From assembly GCA_944320765.1 (NCBI GenBank), contig CALUIS010000004.1:1-64000 (forward strand): 64,000 nt of DNA, in the 5' to 3' direction. A program made the position numbers and the translations under genes. The DNA comes from an uncultured Paraprevotella sp. GTDB lineage: Bacteria; Bacteroidota; Bacteroidia; Bacteroidales; Bacteroidaceae. Under the pieces are notes generated by a model that was not told the origin of the DNA, made no database searches, and was given only the letters and a program-made list of their open reading frames with translations. Positions 52,550-63,900 of the stretch are shown in pieces. Every line of letters begins with the position of its first letter. The first letter of the stretch is position 1.

Positions 52550-55500
52550 ATGGAAAATAAGATAAAAGCAGTGGTGTTGTGGCTGGCGTTCTGCCTTATG
52601 GCAGGCGCGGTCCATGCCCAAGGCGGTGGCGGCGTGATTGTCACCGGAAAGGTCTATGCCGACGACGAGCCGGATGGTTTCATCGGGGCCACGGTCATCG
52701 AGCAGGACAAGAACGGGCGTATCTATTCGTCTGCCCTGACGGACTTCAATGGTAATTTTGCGTTGAAGGTCAAGGATCCGTCCCATACGTTGAACTTCTC
52801 GTTTGTGGGCTATGTGCGCAAGACATTGCCCATCGGCGCGCGCCGCAAGTTCGACGTGAAACTGGAGTTGCAGAACGTGATGAAGGAAGTGGAGGTGAAG
52901 GCTTCCAAACTGGTGACGGGAGGTGGTGCGCTGGCCATCCCCGAACGGGAGTATTCCGGCGCGATGCAGAAGTTCAACACGAAAGCCATCGAGGGTGTGT
53001 CGGTGCCGTCCATCGACGATGCCCTGCAGGGCCGTATCGCCGGTTTGGACATCGTGGCCAACTCCGGTGACTTGGGTAGCGGCACGGTGATGCGTATCCG
53101 CGGTATCACCTCCATCAACTCCAACTCGCAGCCGCTCATCCTGTTGAACGGCATTCCTTTCGAGAGCAACATCGACGACTCGTTCGACTTCGCATCGGCG
53201 GACCAGGAGGAGTTTGCTTCCTTGCTTTGCATCAGTCCCGACGACATCGAGGAAATCACGGTGCTGAAGGACGGTGCGGCGGCCGCCATCTGGGGGTCTC
53301 GCGGTGCGAACGGTGTCATCGACATCCGCACCAAAAAGGGTGTGACGGGTCCCACCCGCGTGAGCTATTCCGTGCGTTTCTCCGGCTATACCCAGCCCAA
53401 GGGTACGGAGCTGCTCAACGGTGACGACTACACGATGCTCATGAAGCAGGCCTACTTCAACCGCGCACAGCAGGACTGCAACATTCCGGAGTTTAGCTAT
53501 GACCCTTCGCAGTTCATTTCCGCCTATGGTACGGCGCAGGACTTCGAGAACTTCAACAACAACACCGACTGGGTGGATGAGGTGACGCAGCACGGCTTCA
53601 CGCAGGACCATAACCTTTCGGTGAGCGGTGGTGGCGACAAGGCCAAGTTCCGCGCCTCCTTCGGTTACTACAAGCAGTCCGGTACGGTCATCGGGCAGGA
53701 CCTGACCCGTTTCTCCAACCGCATGAACCTGGACTACAACGTCAGCTCCAAGCTGATGTTCTCCGCCGACTTCTCCATCACCTACACGGACAATGACAAG
53801 AACTACAGCGATTCAGGTGATGACAACCTGTTGAATATCGCCCGCAAGCGGATGCCGAACACTTCGGTCTTCCGGCAGGATGCCGACGGCAACAACACGG
53901 ACGTGTACTTCAACATCGCGCAGAACTCGCAGGTGGACGCCTCGCAGCGTGACTTGCGCAACCCGGTGGCCATCGCCAACCTGGCATCTTATAAACAGAC
54001 GAGCATGCGTATCATGCCGACCCTCCGCCTGCAGTACGATTTCCTCGACCCGGCGGGTGATGCCAAGCTCCGTTATACGGGCTACATCAAGTTCGACTCC
54101 GAGAACGTGAAGGACACCAAGTTCCTCCCGCGTGAGACGACCTCCAAGCCTTGGAACGATGGTGCCGTGAACAAGAGCTACAGCAAGGAGAGCGAGGCTA
54201 CCTCCATCTATACGGCGCATGACCTGACATGGCAGCCTAACTTGGGCGAGAAGCATTCGCTGATGCTTTACGGCAAGTGGGAGATGGACATGTCCACTTC
54301 CAAGCATCAGGAGTTCGAACGCTACGGCTTGGCTTCCACTTCTGCTACGGACGTGACCAATATGGGACACCTGAACAACTTCGCCAGTGCCAAGAGCGAA
54401 GGGCGCAACATGGCCTTCCTGCTGCAGGGGCACTATTTCCTGCTCGACCGTTATGTGTTCGATGTGACGGCCCGTTGGGACGGCAGCACCCGCTTCGGGC
54501 CGGGCAACCGTTGGGGCTTCTTCCCCTCCGCCTCGTTCAAGTGGCTCATTTCGGAGGAGAAGTTCTTCGACTTCGCGGACGACTGGATGGACGAGTTTGC
54601 TATCCGCTTGGGTTACGGTGTGACGGGTAACCGCCCCGACTATGAGTACTTGCACTACGCCCGTTACAACAGCTTCGGTTCGAACTACATCGACTTGCCG
54701 GCTATCAAGCCGTCCACGTTGCAGCTGACCGACCTGAAGTGGGAGCGTTCCACCTCTTATAACTTGGGTATCGACTTGAGTCTCTTTGATTGGCGTTACC
54801 GTTTGGTGGCCAATGTATATCACCGCCGTACGGACGACCTGCTCTTCAAGGACCAGTCCATCCCCTCTTCTTCCGGTTTCGGCTCCATCTCGTACATCAA
54901 CGGCGGTACGATGGACAACGACGGCTGGGAGTTGGAGTTCAGCACGAACAACATGCTGAAGCGCGGCGACTGGTCATGGGACGTGAGCCTGAACTTCTCC
55001 AACTACGTGAACACCATCGTGGAGCTGGACGAGAACGTGCTGCACAACTACAACAAGGACTTCAACTACCAGAACGGTTCCTATCTGAACCGCTTCCAGG
55101 TGAACAATTCCTTCGGTTCCATCTATGGCTTCCGTTACAAGGGCGTATACCAGTACGATACTTACCAACCGGACCAACCGAACGCCACGGCTCCCGTGGT
55201 GCGTGACGAGGCGGGCAATGTGGTGCTGGACGGGTCGGGCGATCCTATCCCGATGTACTTCGCATACGGTACGACGAGCGAGTACCGCTTCCGGGGCGGT
55301 GACGCCATTTACGAGGACATCAACCACGACGGTTCCATCGATGAGTTGGATATCGTTTATCTGGGTAACTCTAACCCGAAGTTCGACGGAGGTTTCGGTA
55401 CGACCGTGCGTTGGAAGCGTCTTTCGCTGAACGTGTTCTTCAATTACCGCGTGGGCGGCAAGATCATCAACTTCGGCCGGATGAACGCCGAGAACATGTA

Positions 55501-55864
55501 CAACACGGACAACCAGTCGGTGTCCACCAACTGGCGGTGGCGCAAGGACGGCGACCTGACGGAAATCCCGCGCGCCCTTTATCAGAGCGGTTACAACTGG
55601 TTGGGCAGCGACCGGTTCGTGGAGGACGGTTCTTTCCTTCGCCTCAAGCAGGTGACGCTGAACTACTCCTTCGACCCGAAACTGCTGAAGAAGGCGCATC
55701 TGAACAACCTCAGCCTCTCGCTGACGCTGAACAACATGCTGACCTTCACCAAATACACCGGTGCGGACCCCGAAATCTCGCCCAACAACATCGGGGTGAG
55801 TGAGGACAACAACCGCACGCCGCGCTCGCGTTACTTTACGTTTGGCCTGACCATAGGCATCTAA
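52550..55864 (+). CDS. SusC-family TonB-dependent transporter of the fasciclin locus
   Basis: A 1104-residue transporter. The ATG at 52550 gives signal peptide MENKIKAVVLWLAFCLMAGA; a TTG two codons earlier is less likely. The carboxypeptidase-regulatory-like domain spans about 28-115 (VIVTGKVYADDEPDGFIGAT). The plug contains LILLNGIPFES and, at the end, DGAAAAIWGSRGANGVIDIR, where the common AIYGSRGANG has Trp for Tyr. The barrel ends in YFTFGLTIGI. The same IWGSRGANG occurs in the second SusC at 60940, so this may be a mark of the fasciclin-associated subtype. SusD follows after 18 bases. Confidence 0.94.
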   Translation: MENKIKAVVLWLAFCLMAGAVHAQGGGGVIVTGKVYADDEPDGFIGATVIEQDKNGRIYSSALTDFNGNFALKVKDPSHTLNFSFVGYVRKTLPIGARRKFDVKLELQNVMKEVEVKASKLVTGGGALAIPEREYSGAMQKFNTKAIEGVSVPSIDDALQGRIAGLDIVANSGDLGSGTVMRIRGITSINSNSQPLILLNGIPFESNIDDSFDFASADQEEFASLLCISPDDIEEITVLKDGAAAAIWGSRGANGVIDIRTKKGVTGPTRVSYSVRFSGYTQPKGTELLNGDDYTMLMKQAYFNRAQQDCNIPEFSYDPSQFISAYGTAQDFENFNNNTDWVDEVTQHGFTQDHNLSVSGGGDKAKFRASFGYYKQSGTVIGQDLTRFSNRMNLDYNVSSKLMFSADFSITYTDNDKNYSDSGDDNLLNIARKRMPNTSVFRQDADGNNTDVYFNIAQNSQVDASQRDLRNPVAIANLASYKQTSMRIMPTLRLQYDFLDPAGDAKLRYTGYIKFDSENVKDTKFLPRETTSKPWNDGAVNKSYSKESEATSIYTAHDLTWQPNLGEKHSLMLYGKWEMDMSTSKHQEFERYGLASTSATDVTNMGHLNNFASAKSEGRNMAFLLQGHYFLLDRYVFDVTARWDGSTRFGPGNRWGFFPSASFKWLISEEKFFDFADDWMDEFAIRLGYGVTGNRPDYEYLHYARYNSFGSNYIDLPAIKPSTLQLTDLKWERSTSYNLGIDLSLFDWRYRLVANVYHRRTDDLLFKDQSIPSSSGFGSISYINGGTMDNDGWELEFSTNNMLKRGDWSWDVSLNFSNYVNTIVELDENVLHNYNKDFNYQNGSYLNRFQVNNSFGSIYGFRYKGVYQYDTYQPDQPNATAPVVRDEAGNVVLDGSGDPIPMYFAYGTTSEYRFRGGDAIYEDINHDGSIDELDIVYLGNSNPKFDGGFGTTVRWKRLSLNVFFNYRVGGKIINFGRMNAENMYNTDNQSVSTNWRWRKDGDLTEIPRALYQSGYNWLGSDRFVEDGSFLRLKQVTLNYSFDPKLLKKAHLNNLSLSLTLNNMLTFTKYTGADPEISPNNIGVSEDNNRTPRSRYFTFGLTIGI

Positions 55865-55882
55865 CCTTAAAAACTGAATGAG

Positions 55883-57445
55883 ATGAGAAAGTATATATAT
55901 AGAATAGGAGCTTTCCTGGCGGGCCTGCCTTTGCTGGCCGCCACGGCTTCATGCGAAGACTGGTTTGAGATTATGCCCCAGTCCGAGATGGTGGCCGAGG
56001 ATTTCTGGAAGGACGAACAGGATGTGGAGAGTGCCGTGGGGGCCTGCTACCGTGCCATGCTGGAGGACGGCTTCATGCGCCGCCTGATTGTGTGGGGGGA
56101 ACTCCGCTCGGACAATGTGGTTAACGGAACGAGTTCGGATACGGAAATCGGGTATATCTTGAATGCGAACCTCACGGAGAGCAACAGCTATTGCAAGTGG
56201 AATGATTTCTACACGGTCATCAACTATTGCAACACTGTGTTGCAGAATGCGCCGGCTGTGCGCGAGCGTGACGCGGACTTTACGGAGGCCGACCTGAACC
56301 ATTACATAGCCGAGGTAAAGGGCATACGTGCTTTCTGCTACTTCACGCTGGCCCGTGCTTTCAAGGACATACCTTATATTGAAACCGCTTACGTGGATGA
56401 CACCCAGCGGTTCCAGGTGCCGCAGACACCGTTCGAGAATGTGCTGGATACCTTGATTCGTGATTTGAAGACGGTGGAGGATCTGGCTGTGACGACGTAT
56501 GGCGATGACAACATCGAATACACCCGCGGCCGGATCACGCAGAAGGCCATCTGGGCCTTGATTGCCGACATGTCGCTGTGGCGGGGAGAATACCAGCAAT
56601 GTGTGGACTATTGCGACAAGATTCTGACCACTTCATCCAATCCACTGTCGCTTTTGCCGGCTGAGACTTATTTCAATGAGGTCTTTTTTACAGGCAATTC
56701 CGATGAAAGTATCTGGGAGTTGCAGTTTGATAATAATACGCAGAATGGGGCTGTCCGCACGTTCTATGGGGATGCCAATAATTCTTGCTTGTTGTCGGCT
56801 TTCAGTCTGGAAACGTATAACGGACAGGATTGGTGGAACGGTATAGACATGCGTCGGATTGGTTCTTATGCCGAGAATTCAGGAACCTATCATATCATGA
56901 AGGGTATAAGGGCTACATATAGTACCAATTATGAGAACATCGGATTCGGGAACTTCACCTCGTATAACAACGGGCTGGACAATTGGATTATCTATCGGTT
57001 GGCGGATGTCTACCTGATGAAAGCGGAGGCCTTGGTTGAAGATGGCGATGCCTCAGGTGCTGTGGATATGCTGTCTTATACTTACGACCGTGCGCATCCC
57101 AATCTGGATCCCGGAACCTTGAAGGAACAATACGGTACTTCTCCGGTAGCGACGGTTCGGGATTTGGTGTTGGACGAACGTCAACGTGAGTTCCTCTTCG
57201 AAGGCAAGCGCTATTTTGACTTGGTACGCCGTATCCTTCGTGAGGGGACCGCGACCAATGTCATCAATAATTATATCTTGCGGAAATATACTTCCGGTAT
57301 GGGCTTGAGTCAAAGTACCGTGATGAGCAAGATTAATGATGTGAATTCCATCTTTATGCCTATCCATCAGGATGAATTGAGACTGAACCATCTGTTGAAC
57401 CAGAATCCGTTCTATGAAATTTCGGATGACATTTCTAAAAATTGA
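55883..57445 (+). CDS. SusD/RagB-family lipoprotein of the fasciclin locus
   Basis: A 520-residue SusD-like lipoprotein with signal peptide and lipobox TASC. Helical segments EVKGIRAFCYFTLARAFKDI, ALIADMSLWRGEYQQCVDYC and IIYRLADVYLMKAEALVEDG are typical, as is the ending VLDERQREFLFEGKRYFDLVR. It would be the lid of the preceding SusC. The first half is GC-rich like the SusC gene; from about 56,640 onward it is visibly AT-richer, a shift that continues into the next gene. The fasciclin gene starts 5 bases after its stop. Confidence 0.94.
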   Translation: MRKYIYRIGAFLAGLPLLAATASCEDWFEIMPQSEMVAEDFWKDEQDVESAVGACYRAMLEDGFMRRLIVWGELRSDNVVNGTSSDTEIGYILNANLTESNSYCKWNDFYTVINYCNTVLQNAPAVRERDADFTEADLNHYIAEVKGIRAFCYFTLARAFKDIPYIETAYVDDTQRFQVPQTPFENVLDTLIRDLKTVEDLAVTTYGDDNIEYTRGRITQKAIWALIADMSLWRGEYQQCVDYCDKILTTSSNPLSLLPAETYFNEVFFTGNSDESIWELQFDNNTQNGAVRTFYGDANNSCLLSAFSLETYNGQDWWNGIDMRRIGSYAENSGTYHIMKGIRATYSTNYENIGFGNFTSYNNGLDNWIIYRLADVYLMKAEALVEDGDASGAVDMLSYTYDRAHPNLDPGTLKEQYGTSPVATVRDLVLDERQREFLFEGKRYFDLVRRILREGTATNVINNYILRKYTSGMGLSQSTVMSKINDVNSIFMPIHQDELRLNHLLNQNPFYEISDDISKN

Positions 57446-57450
57446 AGATC

Positions 57451-59322
57451 ATGGGTAAGATATATAGAATATTGAGAACAGGGTTTTGGGCGGTGGCCGC
57501 CCTTTGCCTTTCCGGTGTGCAGGTATCCTGCGACAGCGATGACATCAAGGTTGATGCCATGTATACTTTTACTGGTGAGACGGTGGCTTCCTTCTGCCAG
57601 AACACTCCGGAACTGACGGATTTTTATAAGTTGATAACCAAATGTGGGGCGGATGCCTTGCTGGAAGTGTACGGCCATTACACTTGCTTCGTACCCAGTA
57701 ACGAGGCTCTTGAAATCTATTTGGAGGAAAAGGGCAAGACACTGGATGAGCTTACAGCGGAAGAGGCACAGAAAGTCGTGTACAACTGTGTGATTCGTGG
57801 CAATGCAGAGTATACTTCGCAAGAGTTTATCGCGGGTTCACTTTCTACCATGACGTTGGCTGAACGTTATCTGGTTCTTTCTTTTACGAACGACGAGGAG
57901 GGACGGCGCGTGATATGGGTGAATGATGATTCCCGCGTGACTACTCTGGACCAGGAGGTGCATAATGGTGTCGTGCATGTGGTGGACAAGGTGATAGAAC
58001 CTTCCGAGATGTCTTTGTTGGAAGTGTTGCAGAATGACGACACTTTCAAGATTTGGGCCATGGCCTACGAAGCATCCGGTTGGTATAAGGAGATGGAGAA
58101 GCTGTATGATGAAAGTTATGTGAATACTTTTGCGGCCGACAAAGTGGAGTTGTCCGGTTATACAATGAAGACGATGCCGAGTCTACGTTACGGCTACACG
58201 CTGTTTTGTGAGCCGGACGAGCTGTTGCGTGAGAACGGCATCACCGGCAATACGCGGGAAGAAATTTTGGCAAGCTTGGAACAATACGCCCGGACGTATT
58301 ACGGTTCCGAGGACTTGGGCAATTATGAGAGCAAGAACAATCCGTTGAACCGTTTTGTGGCTTATCACATGCTCAACCGGCAGATGGCGACCAACAACAT
58401 GGTGTTCGACACGCCTGCGGAATGTATTGCACAAGGCGCGGAGGGATATTGGGCGGAATATTATGAGACGATGTATACTTACCGCATTATGGAAATCAAG
58501 ATTGGGAATAAGATTAATTTGCAGAAGAATGGCCATTATGTGGGAATTGACGAGACTCATAGCAATATCGATGCCGTGAATGGGTTTGTCCATACGATTA
58601 CCGACATGTTGGTGTATGATGAAGAAGTGATGTCTGATGACGTGCTACATAAACGGCTTCGTTTTGATGCCATGTCGATACCTCCGCAACTGACCAACAA
58701 CAATATCCGTTGGAACAATGTGGACATCCCGGATGCGAACGGATATACGGTGACTCCTGATTATTGCGGCGAATATTTCACGTATAACGAGGCTTCCAAC
58801 TGTCTGATGTGGGGAAGTCGTGGATGGGCCTCTTATCAAGTGGATGAAATCAACATGAAGGAAGGTTATGATTTCACCATTCGTTTGTTGCCCGTGCCGC
58901 CCGGTAACTGGGAAATCCGTATCGGTTATAATGCTGAAAGCTGGCGAGGTATGGGACAGATTTTTATTGACGGCAATTTGGCCGGAACACCGGTCGATTT
59001 GAAGATTGGCGATATCGAAGGTGATCCCCGATGCGGATGGGTTGCCGACTCGGAAACATCGGATGGTGGTATCGAGGTAGACAAGATGATGCGTAACTTG
59101 GGTTATATGAAAGGGCCGGCTTCTTGTTTCTTGTTGAATGGGAACATGTTGCTGCGTGATTTCTATAAGTCCTTGCGCTATATTGTGGGACAGTATCGCT
59201 TTACGGAATATGGGGCGCATACCTTGAGAGCCCGTAGCGTGGACTTCGCCGGCCGTGAGTTCTCCATCGATTATTTCGAGCTTGTCCCTGTGGATGTGAT
59301 TCGTAACGAGGATATATATTAA
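57451..59322 (+). CDS. Fasciclin-domain lipoprotein with C-terminal beta-sandwich
   Basis: A 623-residue lipoprotein with leader MGKIYRILRTGFWAVAALCL and lipobox QVSC. The ATG at 57451 is 5 bases after the SusD stop; an upstream in-frame TTG overlaps that stop and is less likely. Residues about 40-195 form a FAS1 domain (CFVPSNEAL, GNAEYTSQEFIAGS, HNGVVHVVDKVI), and about 230-390 a second one (FCEPDELL, AVNGFVHTITDMLVY). From about 400 to the end lies a beta-sandwich (WEIRIGYNAESWRGMGQIFI, HTLRARSVDFAGREFSIDYF) resembling carbohydrate-binding jelly rolls. The architecture suggests surface glycan binding. The gene is AT-richer than most of the window. Confidence 0.84.
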   Translation: MGKIYRILRTGFWAVAALCLSGVQVSCDSDDIKVDAMYTFTGETVASFCQNTPELTDFYKLITKCGADALLEVYGHYTCFVPSNEALEIYLEEKGKTLDELTAEEAQKVVYNCVIRGNAEYTSQEFIAGSLSTMTLAERYLVLSFTNDEEGRRVIWVNDDSRVTTLDQEVHNGVVHVVDKVIEPSEMSLLEVLQNDDTFKIWAMAYEASGWYKEMEKLYDESYVNTFAADKVELSGYTMKTMPSLRYGYTLFCEPDELLRENGITGNTREEILASLEQYARTYYGSEDLGNYESKNNPLNRFVAYHMLNRQMATNNMVFDTPAECIAQGAEGYWAEYYETMYTYRIMEIKIGNKINLQKNGHYVGIDETHSNIDAVNGFVHTITDMLVYDEEVMSDDVLHKRLRFDAMSIPPQLTNNNIRWNNVDIPDANGYTVTPDYCGEYFTYNEASNCLMWGSRGWASYQVDEINMKEGYDFTIRLLPVPPGNWEIRIGYNAESWRGMGQIFIDGNLAGTPVDLKIGDIEGDPRCGWVADSETSDGGIEVDKMMRNLGYMKGPASCFLLNGNMLLRDFYKSLRYIVGQYRFTEYGAHTLRARSVDFAGREFSIDYFELVPVDVIRNEDIY

Positions 59323-59339
59323 TGCTTAAAAACGAGTAT

Positions 59340-60911
59340 ATGAAACGATATAATAAAGGAATCATCTGTCTGTTGGCGGGCGCGGCCATGTTCGCGGCCT
59401 GTCAGGACGACTGGGACGCGCACTACGACCTGAACGGCAGTGTGCCGCGGGTGAGCCTGATGGATTTGCTTCACAATGATGCTTCATTGAGTACTTTCAC
59501 GCAGATTGTGGAGGAAGTCGGGGTGGACAGCCTGCTTGCGTCCAGTCAGACTTATACCGTATGGGCGCCGGTGAACGAGGCTTTGGCGGATGTGGATATG
59601 ACGGACCGGGACGCGTTGGTGCGTCTGGTGAACAACCACGTGGCCCGTTACACCAATCCCACGTCTACGGAACCGGGGAAGTACATCTATATGCTCAATG
59701 GCAAGCGCATGGCATACGACGGTTCCGGGCTGTTCAACGGCACGGCGATTGAGGAGGGCAACGAACGGGCGATGAACGGCGTGCTGCACAAATTGTCCGA
59801 CACCATCCCTTACCGCTATAACTTCTTGGAGTATATTTCCGTCTTCCCGGAATATTCCAAGGTGTATGAGTTCATCAGCCGTTTCGTGGAGAAGCGGTAT
59901 GACGCTTCGGCCAGTGTGGGGACGGACTCCGTTTTCGTGGATTACAACCCGATGCTTTATGATTGGAAGTATGGTATCGGCCACATTGACGACGAGGACT
60001 CTCTTTATACCATGATTTTGCCGGACAACGATGCCTGGGACAAGGCTTACGCCCATATCAGTCCCTACTTCGCCACGTATAATGCCGACCCGGTCTTGGC
60101 CGATTCCATCCAGATGGTGCAGACAGGGCAGGCCATCCTGAACGGGCTGACTTTCCGCGGACGGATGGACGACCCGGCCTCGAGGGATTCGCTGGTGACC
60201 ATCACGGGCAATGTGATTCACGAGACCGGTCGCTACTTCGCGCCCTATACGAAAGTGGAGGGGTCCAACGGGCTGATGTACCTGGCCAAGGGCGACCTGG
60301 TGTTGGACGATACCTGCACTTGGAACCATGAGATCGTGGTGGAGGCCGAAGACCTGAACGGACGTGTCACCAACACCAGTACGAGCGTTTATGTGCGCAA
60401 CACGGACGTGACGAGTGCCGTGCAAGGCGTGAGCAACAACAGTTACCTGGAAGTGAGCAACGCCAGCGGTACGGCGGAGGTGACCTTTGAGATTCCGCAG
60501 GTGCTGGCCGGCAAGTACGATGTGTATGTGGACTTCGTCCCGCCGGTCATCGACGGCGTGGCCTTGGCCGAGGAGAAGACCCGGCTGGAGTTCCGCCTGA
60601 ACTATCCGCTTCTCGACAAAGACGATGAAGGTCGTGTGGAGCGTAAAGAGGATGATGACCCGGAACTGATTGTCGGAGGTGACAGCGTGGGCGACAACAA
60701 GGTGAAGAGCCTGAAGCTGTGGAGCGCGCTGCAGTTGCCTGCCGCCAACTATTACGACGGGATGTGGTGGACGGACGAGGAACATTCCCAGGATGATGTG
60801 GATGTGCGTACGACGTTCCGCATCCGGACGAATGTGAAGAACACCGAGGTAAACGTGAAGTACCGCCGCCGTTTCCGTATCGACTGCATCCGTTTCGTGC
60901 CTGTTCCTTGA
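59340..60911 (+). CDS. Second fasciclin-domain lipoprotein with C-terminal beta-sandwich
   Basis: A 523-residue lipoprotein from ATG 59340, which gives the leader MKRYNKGIICLLAGAAMFAAC; ATG 59322 in the same frame, overlapping the previous stop by one base, is an alternative. Residues about 35-145 and 160-320 form two FAS1-like segments (YTVWAPVNEAL; YTMILPDNDAWD, ETGRYFAPYTK). From about 335, HEIVVEAEDLNGRV opens a jelly-roll-like domain ending RRFRIDCIRFVPVP, similar in outline to the previous protein, so the two are probably diverged duplicates. It is likely a surface accessory protein of the second SusC. Confidence 0.83.
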   Translation: MKRYNKGIICLLAGAAMFAACQDDWDAHYDLNGSVPRVSLMDLLHNDASLSTFTQIVEEVGVDSLLASSQTYTVWAPVNEALADVDMTDRDALVRLVNNHVARYTNPTSTEPGKYIYMLNGKRMAYDGSGLFNGTAIEEGNERAMNGVLHKLSDTIPYRYNFLEYISVFPEYSKVYEFISRFVEKRYDASASVGTDSVFVDYNPMLYDWKYGIGHIDDEDSLYTMILPDNDAWDKAYAHISPYFATYNADPVLADSIQMVQTGQAILNGLTFRGRMDDPASRDSLVTITGNVIHETGRYFAPYTKVEGSNGLMYLAKGDLVLDDTCTWNHEIVVEAEDLNGRVTNTSTSVYVRNTDVTSAVQGVSNNSYLEVSNASGTAEVTFEIPQVLAGKYDVYVDFVPPVIDGVALAEEKTRLEFRLNYPLLDKDDEGRVERKEDDDPELIVGGDSVGDNKVKSLKLWSALQLPAANYYDGMWWTDEEHSQDDVDVRTTFRIRTNVKNTEVNVKYRRRFRIDCIRFVPVP

Positions 60912-60939
60912 ATTGTTAATCCTTAAAGCAAGATGAGCT

Positions 60940-63900
60940 ATGTATTCTATATTTGATTCTTATAGGTTGAGACTCACGGGGGCCGTGGCGGCTTTGGCGC
61001 TCTTCCCGGCTGTCCTGCAGGCGCAGGAGGCGGTTCCCGCTGATACGGTAAAGGCCGGACAGACTGAGAAGGTCCGGATGCCTTACCATGTGAAAGGCCG
61101 CGTGGTGGATGCCGTGACGGGCAAGGGATTTGCCGGTGCGCGCGTCACGACACCGGAGGTGAGCGTGTCGGCCATGACGGACGAGAACGGCGAGTTCGAA
61201 ATCGGGTTGCCCGACCTGAGAGTGCCGCTTTACGTGGACGCGCCGGGTTATTCGCGGCAGGTGGTGCCGGTACGTGGACGTACGCAGGTGGACGTGTCGC
61301 TGTATATGGCGACAGGACATGCCTATTATGACGATGCGATGTCTGTGACCGACGGACGCGCCGTGGTGGACGGTTTCACTGCCGGGACGCTCAATATGGT
61401 GGACGACATGAATTCCCTTTTGGCCGGACAGCTGCGTACCTCCGCGCGTTCCGGAGAGCCGGGAGCGAGTGCTTCATATTTCGTGCGGGGGCTCAACTCC
61501 CTGAATCTGTCCTCGCAGCCTTTGTTCGTCGTGGACGGCGTGGTGTGGCAGATGCAGGAGGACGGTTCCTCTGCGGTGGACAATTATTACAACAACCCGC
61601 TGACGTTGCTTGACCCTTCTGACATTGAGAAGGTGACGGTGCTGAAGAACGGTTCGGCCATCTGGGGCAGCCGTGGCGCGAACGGAGTGGTGCTGGTCGA
61701 GACCAAACGTGGACGCGAGATGGCCACGAAAATCGATGCCAACATTTCTTTCGGGTTCCAGACTCCTTTCGAGACGACACCCGTGATGGACGCTTCCGCC
61801 TACCGCCGCTATGCCACTGATGTCATGTCGGGCATGGACCGTGACGTGGTGGAGGATTTCCAGTTCACGAACGATGACCCTTCGCGTGCCTTCTACCGTT
61901 CGGTGCATAACAATACCGACTGGATGGACGAGATCAACAAGACGGCTTTCATCCAGAATTACGGGGTGTCCGTGTCGGGTGGTGACGACATCGCCCTCTA
62001 CCGTTTCTCCTTAGGGTATGCCCGCAATGCCGGCAACATGGACCACACGAATTTCAACCGTCTGAACGTGCGTTTCAACTCGGACATCAAGCTGACCGAT
62101 GATTTCAAGTTGTTGTTCGACATCGCCTATTCCAAGACGGGCCACCGGGTGACTTTCGACGGAATGGACCGTATGCGCTCTCCCTATTATATGGCCCTGA
62201 TCAAGTCGCCGCTCTATTCGCCTTACCAGTACAACGAGAGCGGTTCGCTGAGCGGTCGTCTGACGGACGTGGACGAATTGAACTACGGCAACCCGCTGGC
62301 TCTTGTGAACGAAGAGAACATGCCGAGCCTGGAGAAGTACCGTTTCACGCTGAACCTGCGTCCGACGTACCAGATTACCGACCGGCTGGAGGCCGCCGCC
62401 CTCTTCGGCTTCTCCTACGACAAGGAGAACGAGGACCTTTTCATCCCCGATGCGGGAGTGGCCGACGAGCCGCTCTACAACGAGCAGGGCGAGATGTATG
62501 CCACCGCACTCAACGAGGTGCGCAACTACATGGCGCGGCAGACTTCGCTCTCTTTGGACGCTTACCTGAAGTGGGACATCCTGAAGGGATACCGTCATAA
62601 CCTGTCGGCCGCCTTGGGATACCGTTTCTACAACGACTTCTTCAAGTACACCTACGGGCAGGGCTACAACACCGGTTCCGATTACATGACGGCTTTGGGC
62701 AACACGACCAGTGACTTGCGTTTCCTGTCCGGGACGGAGTATACGGACCGCCGCATGGCCTGGTACCTGAATGCCGGTTACGGCTTCCTGAACAAGTATT
62801 TCCTGAACGTGGACATGTCCATGGAGACTTCCTCGCGTTTCGGCAACGAGGCCGGCGGCATCGGCTTGTGCGGTGTGTCGTGGGGGTACTTCCCGTCGGT
62901 GAGCGGCGCCTGGCTGATTTCTTCCGAGAACTTCATGCGGAACCTGGATTTCGTGAACAGCCTGAAGCTGCGCGTGGCCTATACCATGTCCGGCAACGAC
63001 CGTTTGCCGGTTTTCGCCACCCGTTCCTATTTCACTTCCGGGCAAGTGGCGAACGACGCCACGGGACTGGTGTTGGCGAACATCGGCAACGAGCGGCTGA
63101 AGTGGGAAACCACGGGCCGGGCCAATGTGGGGCTGGACTTCAGCATCCTGTCCAACCGCCTGAGCATGAACATCGACTGGTTCTACGCCAAGACGAAGGA
63201 TCTCGTGACGCTCCGTTCGTTGAACGAGGAGGCCGGATTGCAATACTATTATGACAATGGCGGCGAGATGGAGAACCGGGGCTTCGAGATCGGAGCCAAC
63301 GCCCGTGTCGTGGACACGAAGGACTTCAAGTTCAACGTGGGCCTGACCATCGGCCACTACAAGAACGAGGTGACCTCCCTGCCCAACGGCAGCTTCACCA
63401 CCGAAGTGCGCGGCGGTACGGTGCTGACCGAGGTAGGCCAGCCGGCCGGCGTGTTCTACGGCTACCAGACCGCCGGTGTATATTCCACGGCCCAGGAGGC
63501 TTCGGATGCCGGACTGGCCATCCTTTCCTCTTCCGGCCAGCGCATCCCGTTCTCGGCGGGCGACATGCGCTTCGTGGACGTGCATAAGGACGGCATCATC
63601 GACGAGAAGGACCGTGTGGTCATCGGCGACCCGAATCCGGACATTTACGGAAATTTCAACCTGAACTTCCGTTGGCGCGACCTGGAACTGGGCGCCCTCT
63701 TCACCTATTCATTGGGGAATGATGCCTACAATGCCCTCCGTGCCGACCTGGAGTCGGGCAGCAGCCTTTCCAACCAGAGCGTGGCGATGGAGAACCGCTG
63801 GATGGCGGACGGCCAAGTGACGGACATCCCGCGTGCTACTTATGGCGACCCGATGGGCAACGCCCGTTTCTCCGACCGTTGGATTGAGGATGCCTCTTAT

